From positions 1 through 11,781 of the forward strand of contig DASWMP010000377.1 of assembly GCA_036399695.1 (NCBI GenBank): 11,781 bases of DNA, read 5' to 3'. This stretch comes from DASVEE01 sp036399695. GTDB taxonomy: Bacteria > Acidobacteriota > Thermoanaerobaculia > Gp7-AA8. A program made the translations under genes and the position numbers. This document shows, in pieces, positions 1-5,299 of this stretch. The notes beneath the pieces were generated by a model. It was not told where the DNA came from and searched no databases. It saw only the letters and a list, made by a program, of their open reading frames with translations. Position 1 is the first letter of the stretch. Each line of letters starts with the position of its first letter.

Positions 1-113
1 AACCGGAAGGGCCGGCGTGTGCCGGGTCTTCCAGCCGGTGGCCGCCTCGCACTCGTATACGGGTCTTGACGTCACCTCCGGCCTTGATCGCCCGATGGGC
101 ACAGGAGTGTGTG

Positions 114-689
114 ATGTCTAACAATCAAAAAGCAGTTGCTCCGAACACGGGTTCCGCAGTCGCAACGCAGCCGGCGGTCATGCTGGACCCCGAGGCAGTC
201 GTGGAGCAGATCCGGTTGCTCCGCTCGCAGATGGAAGATGTGACGCCGCTGACGCCGGAGCAGAAGCGCATCCTTCGCGCTCAGTCGCGGACGCAGTCGG
301 ACGCGGTGCTGGCCAGTACGGTCAACGTGATCGGAGCGCTGGACAACGTCGCGCTGGCGCTCGGGCAGCAGCCCGACGAAGTGCGCCGGTTGCAGTCGGA
401 CTGGAACCGTTGGATGGCGGTCGCCGGTGAGCTTCGGGGTCTGCTGGACGGCGTCGACGGAGCGAACCTCGTGCGCCGCCAGCGCCTGGCGCTCATCTCC
501 GCGCAGGCGTACTCGATCGGGACGCAACTGGCGCGCGATCCGGCGAACGCGGTGCTGGTGCCGCACATTCAGGAAGTGAAGCGGCTGAAGCGCTTCTCGC
601 GCCGCAGAAAGTCGGCAGAGAGCACTGAGCCGCCCACGCCGAATCCGGCGGCGGCTCCGGCGCAGGGCACGGCCATGACCAAGGCGTAG
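114..689 (+). CDS. Uncharacterised helical cytoplasmic protein, 191 aa
   Basis: I do not recognise a family. The start is the ATG at 114 because an AGGAG Shine-Dalgarno (103-107) sits 6 nt before it. The reading frame is open further left, but the residues there (about 16 from an upstream ATG at 66) look non-coding. The protein has a low-complexity Ala/Pro/Thr N-terminus (1-25). A mostly helical core follows (26-160), containing an LTPEQKR segment (46-52) and a conserved-looking Trp pair near 97-100. After it come a basic patch KRLKRFSRRRK (156-166) and a Pro/Ala-rich tail. There is no signal peptide or membrane segment. The basic patch could bind nucleic acid or be a linker, which is speculation. 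A perfect hairpin follows 18 nt after the stop, so the gene appears to end its transcript. Codon use matches the neighbours. The coding call is fairly sure; the function is unknown. Confidence 0.75.
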   Translation: MSNNQKAVAPNTGSAVATQPAVMLDPEAVVEQIRLLRSQMEDVTPLTPEQKRILRAQSRTQSDAVLASTVNVIGALDNVALALGQQPDEVRRLQSDWNRWMAVAGELRGLLDGVDGANLVRRQRLALISAQAYSIGTQLARDPANAVLVPHIQEVKRLKRFSRRRKSAESTEPPTPNPAAAPAQGTAMTKA

Positions 690-707
690 AGTCAAAAGGA
701 CATTGTG

Positions 708-740
708 AGCCCGGGCGCGCCCGTGAAGCGCGCCCGGGCT
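708..740 (+). terminator. Perfect 13-bp GC-rich hairpin after the 114-689 gene
   Basis: AGCCCGGGCGCGC (708-720) is the exact reverse complement of GCGCGCCCGGGCT (728-740), with a 7-nt loop CCGTGAA. It begins 18 nt after the stop codon at 687-689, which fits an intrinsic terminator by position and stem strength. The downstream bases (TTCATACATG) contain no U-tract, so it may be an RNA-stabilising or Rho-assisted hairpin instead. Confidence 0.55.
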
Positions 741-746
741 TCATAC

Positions 747-890
747 ATGAAAAGCCAGAAACCATCCGAACGAATCGCAGAGCTCCTGCACGAGATGGTC
801 GGCGTGTTGCAGCGCCGTGAGACTACCCCCGACTCGCCCGTGGAAACGTTCGTGCCGTCGAAGACGAGACGCCCGCGCTACGAATGGATC
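747..890 (+). pseudogene. Possible short coding remnant (about 45 residues)
   Basis: From the ATG at 747 the frame reads MKSQKPSERIAELLHEMVG and continues to about residue 46 (RPRYEW). The composition is protein-like: an amphipathic helix of regular hydrophobic spacing and G/C at most third positions. Beyond about 880 the frame is only the antisense of the YdeI-like gene and its composition becomes implausible, although it stays open to 1052. The ATG lies 7 nt after the 708-740 hairpin, which leaves no room for a normal ribosome binding site. I infer a decayed 5' fragment of a small gene cut off by the YdeI-like gene, or a chance open stretch. No family was recognised. Confidence 0.25.
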
Positions 891-1465
891 ACCTCGTGCC
901 GCTCCAGCATCGCGACGAACTGCTCGATTTTCTTCGCGCGCGTCTCGGCCCTTTTCACGGTCTGGATCCGGAACAGGATGGCGAATCGGTTCGCGCTGTT
1001 CAGGGTCGCGAAAAACGCCTTCGCTTCCGGGTGGGCGTCGAGTGCGCGCTGAAGGTCGTCCGGCACGCCAGCGGTTCGATGCGAGTCGTACGCGGAGTCC
1101 CACTGCCCGTTCGCCTTCGCGTGGTCTACAGCCTCGAGGCCGGGCGACTTCATTCGCCCGCTCTCGACAAGACGCTGCACTTTCTCGCGGTTGATCTTCG
1201 ACCAGATACTCCGCTTGCCGCGCGGCGTGAACTTCTGGAGCCAGGTCGCGGCGTCGCACGTCTTCTTTTGCCCGTCAATCCAGCCGTAGCAGAGCGCGAC
1301 GTCGAGCGCCTCGGCGTACGACAGCGATTTGACGTCCGACGCCGCCTTGGCGATCCGCAGCCATAGGCCGGCTGATTTGGCGTGGTGCTTGGCGAGCCAT
1401 GCTTCCCATGCTGCGGCATCCTTGAACAGGCGCACAGGCAACTCGGCGGATTTAAGGTTCGTCAT
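878..1465 (-). CDS. YdeI/OmpD-associated (OmdA) family protein
   Basis: A 195-residue protein, the usual full length for the YdeI/OmpD-associated group (Pfam OmdA, described as bacteriocin protection). Diagnostic segments are SYAEALDVALCYGWIDGQ (49-66), KFTPRGKRSIWSKINREK (78-95) and ESGRM (101-105). The C-terminal OmdA helical region PDDLQRALDAHPEAKAFF (135-152) runs on into a Lys/Arg-rich helix (171-183). The family is cytosolic. Its biochemical activity is not well established; the name comes from genetic links to peptide resistance and porin expression in enterobacteria, so a role here is unproven. The start at 1465 fits the family N-terminus, but no Shine-Dalgarno precedes it. It diverges from the LURP-one-like gene across a 126-bp spacer, so the two may share a control region. 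Confidence 0.88.
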   Translation of the reverse strand: MTNLKSAELPVRLFKDAAAWEAWLAKHHAKSAGLWLRIAKAASDVKSLSYAEALDVALCYGWIDGQKKTCDAATWLQKFTPRGKRSIWSKINREKVQRLVESGRMKSPGLEAVDHAKANGQWDSAYDSHRTAGVPDDLQRALDAHPEAKAFFATLNSANRFAILFRIQTVKRAETRAKKIEQFVAMLERHEVIHS

Positions 1466-1473
1466 GGTGAAAG

Positions 1474-1482
1474 ACTATCGCA
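1474..1482 (-). promoter_or_regulatory. Candidate extended -10 element for the YdeI-like gene
   Basis: On the minus strand the sequence reads TGC GATAGT, matching an extended -10 (TGn plus 4 of 6 of TATAAT). Only 8 nt separate it from the ATG at 1465. No good -35 lies 17 nt upstream. If used, transcription would start 2-3 nt before the start codon and give an almost leaderless mRNA, which fits the missing Shine-Dalgarno. This is inference from pattern only. Confidence 0.25.
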
Positions 1483-1576
1483 GCCGTAAGGAGGTCGTGG
1501 CGGCCTCACTGGTGTGAAGCTGGTGCGGCCCGGCTGAAATCACCCGCGTGTGATCGTCCGGCCAACGGTAACCGCG

Positions 1577-1585
1577 TGCTAACGT
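1577..1585 (+). promoter_or_regulatory. Candidate extended -10 element for the LURP-one-like gene
   Basis: TGC TAACGT (1577-1585) resembles an extended -10 (TGn plus TA...T). It ends 6 nt before the ATG at 1592, which would place the transcription start on the A of the start codon, giving a leaderless message. No -35 match was seen and no Shine-Dalgarno is present. Weak evidence. Confidence 0.2.
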
Positions 1586-1591
1586 GGCTGA

Positions 1592-2485
1592 ATGGCATTC
1601 TCGCGCACCGTTGCGATCCTGAATACTGCTCAACGCGGCGGAAACGGAAATGTTGGCGCCGAGGTGATGCGACTCTTTGGTGTGTCCTCGATCGAGGAAT
1701 GTCTCGAGGTATACGCGAGATTGGGCGCAGCCGAGAAGACAAGCATCGACGATGCGATTGCGCGCGCAGCGGCGAAGGCGGGGGCCGCGTTCCTCGCCGA
1801 CGTCGAAGATGAAGCATCGCGAGTCACGGACGCCGGCGGAGCTCATGTGGCGGAACCACGAACGAGCGCCGGAAGCCAGGAGCGTGGAGGTTCGTCGTGG
1901 GTTGATGACGATCCCGAACTTTCACGGTTGGCGGAGATGGACGCGGCGAGCCTCGCGGCGACCGAACGGAACAACTTCCAAGGCCGGGCTTCGGAGACCT
2001 TCGGAATCCGGCGGCAGTTGGTCTCGATCGGCCGCAGCTACTCAGTAGAGGATGCGGCGGGGGAGCGCCGCTTTCGGGTTGCCGGCCGTGTGCGGTTTGC
2101 GCGCACGTTCGATATCAGAGACGCCAGTGGCAACGTGCTGTACACGGTGCGCGAAAAGCTGCTCGCTGGGACTCCCACGTTCATCATCAGTCGCGATGAC
2201 GCTGAAATCGCAACGCTCGAGCGGATGAAACCGGACGGCGCACCGGCAGAGAAGTTCGACGTGACCTTCACGTCCGGCGCGGCGTTGCGTGCTTCTGGCT
2301 TATTGTGGCGAGATGAAGGCGTGCAAATCACCCGTGAAGGCGTTTGTGTGGCGGTGATTCGGCGAGAGCAACGCGTCCTCCGCGAAACGTTTCGGCTGCA
2401 GATCGCTGCAGATGGTGATCGCGCGCTGATGGTCGCCGTTGCGATGGCCATCGTCGAAACTGACACCGCGCGCGGCAACGATTGA
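1592..2485 (+). CDS. LURP-one-related (YxjI/tubby C-terminal-like) protein with extra N-terminal region
   Basis: A 297-residue protein. Residues about 134-291 look like a LURP-one-related beta-barrel (YxjI/LOR, tubby C-terminal-like fold). They show the family order: a short start FGIRRQLVSIG, then SYSVEDAAGERRFRVAG, FDIRDASGNVLYTVREK, a strand pair ending near KPDG, and a final helix LMVAVAMAIVE inside the barrel. Bacterial members are poorly characterised; lipid or membrane association has been suggested for the fold. Residues 1-75 form a separate, mostly helical region of unknown type (MRLFGVSSIEECLEVYARL from residue 26), joined by a Ser/Gly-rich linker (about 78-102). The start is uncertain: ATG 1592 has no Shine-Dalgarno, while ATG 1667 (Met26) has a GAGG only 2 nt away. 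The DHFR-like gene follows 37 bp downstream and is probably in the same transcript. Confidence 0.78.
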   Translation: MAFSRTVAILNTAQRGGNGNVGAEVMRLFGVSSIEECLEVYARLGAAEKTSIDDAIARAAAKAGAAFLADVEDEASRVTDAGGAHVAEPRTSAGSQERGGSSWVDDDPELSRLAEMDAASLAATERNNFQGRASETFGIRRQLVSIGRSYSVEDAAGERRFRVAGRVRFARTFDIRDASGNVLYTVREKLLAGTPTFIISRDDAEIATLERMKPDGAPAEKFDVTFTSGAALRASGLLWRDEGVQITREGVCVAVIRREQRVLRETFRLQIAADGDRALMVAVAMAIVETDTARGND

Positions 2486-2522
2486 GCGTGAGGCGCGGGC
2501 GAGGGAAGGAAAGGTAGTGGGT

Positions 2523-3053
2523 ATGGCCAAGCTGGTGTTCGGAATGAACCAATCGCTGGACGGCTACGTCGATCATATGTCCTTTGCGCCAGACTCCACG
2601 CTGTTTCGCCACTTCGTCGAGGAAGCTCAGGGGCAGGCGGGCAGTGTGTACGGTCGCCAGATGTATGAGGTCATGCGTTACTGGGACGACGATCATCATG
2701 AATGGAATGCAGACGAACAGGCTTTCGCGGCGGCGTGGCGGAAGCAACCGAAATGGGTCGTCTCGCGCACGTTGAAGTGGGTCGGTCCCAACGCCACGCT
2801 CGTCGAGGATGATCTGGAGGGCGCGATCCGTGCGTTGAAGGCGGAACGCCACGGGGAGATCGAAGTTGCTGGGCCGAACCTGGCGCAAAGCCTCACGGAA
2901 CTCGGCCTGATCGATGAATATCGAATCTATCTGCACCCGGTCGTGCTTGGTCAGGGCAAGCCATATTTCGCCGGACCCCGGCCACGGCTCCGCCTGATGA
3001 CTCACGATCGGATCGGCGAGGATGTGATCAGGTTAACTTACGCTCCTGCGTGA
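2523..3053 (+). CDS. RibD C-terminal/dihydrofolate reductase-like protein
   Basis: A 176-residue protein of the RibD-C/DHFR-like superfamily (YyaP-type), expected to be a cytosolic NADPH-binding oxidoreductase of unknown substrate. Family marks, in order: MNQSLDGYV (8-16), the opening strand and loop; GRQMYEVM (44-51); the strand WVVSRTL (78-84); the cofactor-binding turn EVAGPNLAQSL (114-124); and the closing DEYRIYLHPVVLGQGKPYF (131-149). The start is ATG 2523 because GGAAGG and AAAGG (2504-2514) lie about 8 nt upstream and the family begins at the strand KLVFGMNQS. An in-frame GTG at 2517 is possible. Longer in-frame extension overlaps the previous gene and is rejected. Such proteins are usually stand-alone and not riboflavin enzymes; no rib genes are nearby. 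Confidence 0.88.
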   Translation: MAKLVFGMNQSLDGYVDHMSFAPDSTLFRHFVEEAQGQAGSVYGRQMYEVMRYWDDDHHEWNADEQAFAAAWRKQPKWVVSRTLKWVGPNATLVEDDLEGAIRALKAERHGEIEVAGPNLAQSLTELGLIDEYRIYLHPVVLGQGKPYFAGPRPRLRLMTHDRIGEDVIRLTYAPA

Positions 3054-3349
3054 TCTCGCGACTGACCGGATGGAAACGTCGCCGAAGTCTGGTCTTGGGG
3101 AGATTTCACATCCGAGGACGAGCCTCCGGGCCGGCTCAGCTCTGCTGGTCATCGACGAAGCTGCCCCAATCCCTGGATTTTCGGGTGGGACGGCGTGCGC
3201 GCGCCGTTGCAGTCGCGCGGTCGCTCGATATTAATTGTCGAGACACGACACAAGCGCGAGCGTTCCGTGTCTATTGAGTGACCTCCTCCCCATCGACGGC
3301 GCCTGCTCGGGCACTCTCATCCTCGGGGCGGGTGCCGCGGGGGAGGGGG
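3054..3349. other. Intergenic spacer, no supported gene
   Basis: Nothing here supports an intact gene. One stretch (3139-3180) reads ALLVIDEAAPIPGF, and after a frame change near 3187 another reads SRGRSILIVETRHKRE before a stop at about 3278. The order loosely recalls the N-terminal strand and next strand of isochorismatase-like hydrolases, so a decayed fragment is possible, but the match is weak. The spacer leads into the large inverted repeat at 3350-3455. Confidence 0.4.
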
Positions 3350-3455
3350 TCTTTAATCCTGAGCGGAGCGAAGGATCAGTGGAGCCACAGCTATGCACAT
3401 CGCCACATGCGTAGCTGTGGCTCCACTGATCCTTCGCTCCGCTCAGGATTAGAGA
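3350..3455. repeat. Large inverted repeat, perfect 40-bp arms
   Basis: The arm 3354-3393 (begins TAATCCTGAGCGGAGCG, ends AGCCACAGCTA) is an exact reverse complement of 3412-3451. As RNA the stem extends with U-G and Watson-Crick pairs outward (3350-3353 with 3452-3455) and inward (3394-3397 with 3408-3411), leaving a 10-nt loop at 3398-3407. The right arm contains the TTA (3449-3451) that is the TAA stop of the minus-strand PilZ gene. Perfect arms of this length imply a recent origin or active maintenance as a mobile palindrome (REP/MITE-like). It could also end transcription of both converging genes. No transposase or clear target duplication is visible. Confidence 0.9.
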
Positions 3456-4438
3456 GCGAAGGCGCGGCTCACGATCGTCGGGTCGATGCTGCGGTCCAGG
3501 TACTCCCACACCGCGATGGCATCCGGGTGATCGGCGATCGGGAGGGCGACCTGGCGGGTGCCGGGGTCGGCGATGACCATGCGGGCGCGGCGGTACCAGT
3601 GCAGGGCTTCCTCGGGGTTGAGGCGGAGCTCTTCGCGGACGCCCTGGATCAGGAGGTACTGCTCGGCGGGGATGCCGGAGGCTTCGATGTCGCGGTACGT
3701 CGAGGCGAACTGGCGGGCGCGGGCGCGCATGATCTTCAGCTTGAGGCGGAGCGACTGCGTGTCGAGCGAGACGCGGTTCGTTTCGGAGAGATGACCGATG
3801 GCCAGGCGCAGCAGCTCGGGCTTCTGATTGATGAACAGGCCGGCCTGCCAGGTGCGGACGGCGCTGCCGCTGATGGCTTTGAGCGCGGTCCAGACTACCT
3901 GGGCCGTCACCTGCACGTCGATGTCGGAGTCCGGGACCACGAAGCGGAGCGGGAGGCGGGCGGTGCGCTCGAGCTGCATCGTCGTGGCGATGCGGGCGCC
4001 GCGTGCGGAGAGATTGTCGATGGTTACCGGGTGCTCGCCGAAGACGGCGTCGAAGGCCGGCATGACGAAGAAGCGGTCCGTCGAGCGGAGCTCCTCCATG
4101 CGGCTGGTGCGGCTCGACGTCTGCAGTTGCGTCAGCAGGGCCTGCACGAGCTCCGGGGAGCCGTAGGTGCGCGCGCCGGAGACGTGGCGGCCGGTGGTGG
4201 CGTCGCTCTGGCTCCAGACGACGACGGCTTCGAGGGCGAGGTGTGCGGCGCCTTTGTCGGTGGCGATGCGCAGCAGCGCTTTCGTCCCGGTCTGCAGCGG
4301 CTGGTCGTGACGGAAGCGCGCTCCCTTCGCGGAGATGTCGCAGATGGCGACAGGCGCCTCGCCGAAGGTGGCGGTGAGTGGAGGCGCGAGCAGGTAGCGC
4401 TCGGCCGTGCGGAGATTGCGTGCAGCAGCTTCGTACAT
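3449..4438 (-). CDS. Tandem PilZ-domain protein with C-terminal helical region
   Basis: A 329-residue cytosolic protein. Two PilZ domains are visible. The first (about 5-105) has the c-di-GMP motif pair R10-xxx-R14 and D34-I-S-A-K-G39. The second (about 114-215) has R118-xxx-R122 and N142-L-S-A-R-G147. Both copies keep the residues that bind cyclic di-GMP in this family (RxxxR and D/NxSxxG), so both sites may be functional. Each domain ends with an AxVVW-type strand (71-75 and near 159). Residues 216-329 are mainly helical, with a TPR-like segment NPEEALHWYRRAR, and have no family I recognise; this may be the output part. The start at 4438 lacks a clear Shine-Dalgarno. The stop codon lies inside the 3350-3455 inverted repeat. 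The gene diverges from the HAD gene across 96 bp. No cyclase, pilus or flagellar gene is in the window, so the controlled process is unknown. Confidence 0.86.
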   Translation of the reverse strand: MYEAAARNLRTAERYLLAPPLTATFGEAPVAICDISAKGARFRHDQPLQTGTKALLRIATDKGAAHLALEAVVVWSQSDATTGRHVSGARTYGSPELVQALLTQLQTSSRTSRMEELRSTDRFFVMPAFDAVFGEHPVTIDNLSARGARIATTMQLERTARLPLRFVVPDSDIDVQVTAQVVWTALKAISGSAVRTWQAGLFINQKPELLRLAIGHLSETNRVSLDTQSLRLKLKIMRARARQFASTYRDIEASGIPAEQYLLIQGVREELRLNPEEALHWYRRARMVIADPGTRQVALPIADHPDAIAVWEYLDRSIDPTIVSRAFAL

Positions 4439-4467
4439 CGTTGGCCGGACCGTGAGAGCTTACAACG

Positions 4468-4496
4468 TTGCCGGATGTTTAGCATGGTCGTGGAAT
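4468..4496 (+). promoter_or_regulatory. Candidate sigma-70-type promoter for the HAD gene
   Basis: TTGCCG (4468-4473, 4 of 6 match to TTGACA) and TGGAAT (4491-4496, 4 of 6 match to TATAAT) are separated by exactly 17 nt. The implied start near 4503 leaves a leader of about 30 nt that contains the GGAGG at 4525-4529. The spacing and position are good but each box is a moderate match. Confidence 0.35.
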
Positions 4497-4534
4497 GCCT
4501 TATTGTGATACGGCTCACTCCGCCGGAGGGATGG

Positions 4535-5197
4535 ATGAATAGACGTTTCGACATCGTTACGTTCGATTGTTACGGGACGCTCATCGATTGGGAGAGCGGC
4601 ATCACAGGCGCGTTCCTCAATGCAGCGCGTGAAGATGGAATCTCGTTGCGGGCCGAGGACGTCCTCCGGGTCTATGCCGAGGTCGAGCCGGTCGTGCAGC
4701 GGGAGCGCTATCGCGCCTATCGCGACGTGCTCACGGAGGTCGCGACCCGCTCCGCCCACGCCCTCGGCTGGCGTCTGGCGTACGAGCGCGCGGGGTTCCT
4801 CGTCGCGTCGCTGCCGGCCTGGAAGCCGTTCCCGGATACGAACGCCGCGCTCGAACGCCTCCGCGCCGCCGGCTTCCGGCTGGGCATCCTCTCGAACATC
4901 GACAACGACCTGCTGTCCGCCACGCGCAAACACTTCACGGTGGAGCTCGACCTGATCATCACCGCGCAGCAGGTGCATTCGTACAAGCCGGCCCACGCGC
5001 ACTTTGTCGCGGCGCGCGAGCGGATCGGCGACCAGCGCTGGCTGCACGCGGCGCAGAGCAACTATCACGACATCATGCCGGCGAACGAGCTCGGGATCCC
5101 GAATGCGTGGATCAACCGGAAGGGGCAGGCGGCGCTGCCGGGTGGAACGCCAGGGATGGAGTTTCGCGACCTCACAGGGTTGGCAGACGCGCTGTGA
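4535..5197 (+). CDS. HAD-superfamily hydrolase, haloacid dehalogenase type II-like
   Basis: A 220-residue cytosolic HAD hydrolase, full length for the group. Motif I is D11-C-Y-G-T15, with D11 the nucleophile; the DxYGT form is typical of the type II dehalogenase branch rather than phosphatases (DxD). A helical cap follows (about 20-95). Motif II is LSN (119-121) with S120, motif III is K151 in SYKPAH, and motif IV is HAAQSNYHDI (171-180) with D179. In true L-2-haloacid dehalogenases motif IV reads SSNxxD; here the first Ser is Gln, so the substrate may not be a haloacid. The start is ATG 4535, with GGAGG at 4525-4529 (5-nt spacer). An ATG at 4531 stops after three codons. The apparent much longer frame upstream is the antisense of the PilZ gene. 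The stop codon touches a palindromic repeat. Confidence 0.9.
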   Translation: MNRRFDIVTFDCYGTLIDWESGITGAFLNAAREDGISLRAEDVLRVYAEVEPVVQRERYRAYRDVLTEVATRSAHALGWRLAYERAGFLVASLPAWKPFPDTNAALERLRAAGFRLGILSNIDNDLLSATRKHFTVELDLIITAQQVHSYKPAHAHFVAARERIGDQRWLHAAQSNYHDIMPANELGIPNAWINRKGQAALPGGTPGMEFRDLTGLADAL

Positions 5198-5276
5198 TCT
5201 TGGAGTGCGGTGGCGTAACCCACCGCTCTGGTACACGTGTAGAAGAGCGGTGGCGTCCGCCACCGCACTCCGAGAT
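5197..5276. repeat. GGAGTGCGG palindromic repeat, copy 1 (long form)
   Basis: The outer stem ATCTT (5197-5201) plus GGAGTGCGGTGGC (5202-5214) pairs with GCCACCGCACTCC (5259-5271) plus GAGAT, allowing one G-T pair. After a 5-nt by 5-nt internal loop, CCACCGCTCT (5220-5229) pairs with AGAGCGGTGG (5244-5253). The apex contains the self-complementary TACACGTGTA (5232-5241). The stem begins at the last base of the HAD stop codon and ends 23 nt before the symporter GTG. It could attenuate readthrough into the symporter gene or protect the HAD message; this is inferred from position. Related copies are at 6789-6827 and 11603-11648. Confidence 0.88.
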
Positions 5277-5299
5277 AGTGGCACAATGCCGCGCGCATC

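Noticed and set aside
3..38. GC-rich imperfect hairpin at the left edge
   Set aside because: Only a 5-bp inner stem and a 5-bp outer stem separated by mismatches, with no T-tract; it may be the end of an upstream gene's terminator but the sequence is cut off.
66..97. TTGACG at 66-71 as the -35 box of a promoter for the 114-689 gene
   Set aside because: No acceptable -10 box lies 16-18 nt downstream.
2439..2522. Upstream start for the DHFR-like protein at 2439
   Set aside because: It overlaps the end of the LURP-one-like gene and adds residues unlike the family, while ATG 2523 has a good Shine-Dalgarno and the expected first strand.
3278..4534. Long plus-strand open frame running continuously into the HAD gene
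   Set aside because: It is the antisense of the PilZ gene, kept open by GC-rich codon bias. The PilZ frame has clear family motifs, and the HAD gene has its own Shine-Dalgarno and ATG at 4535.
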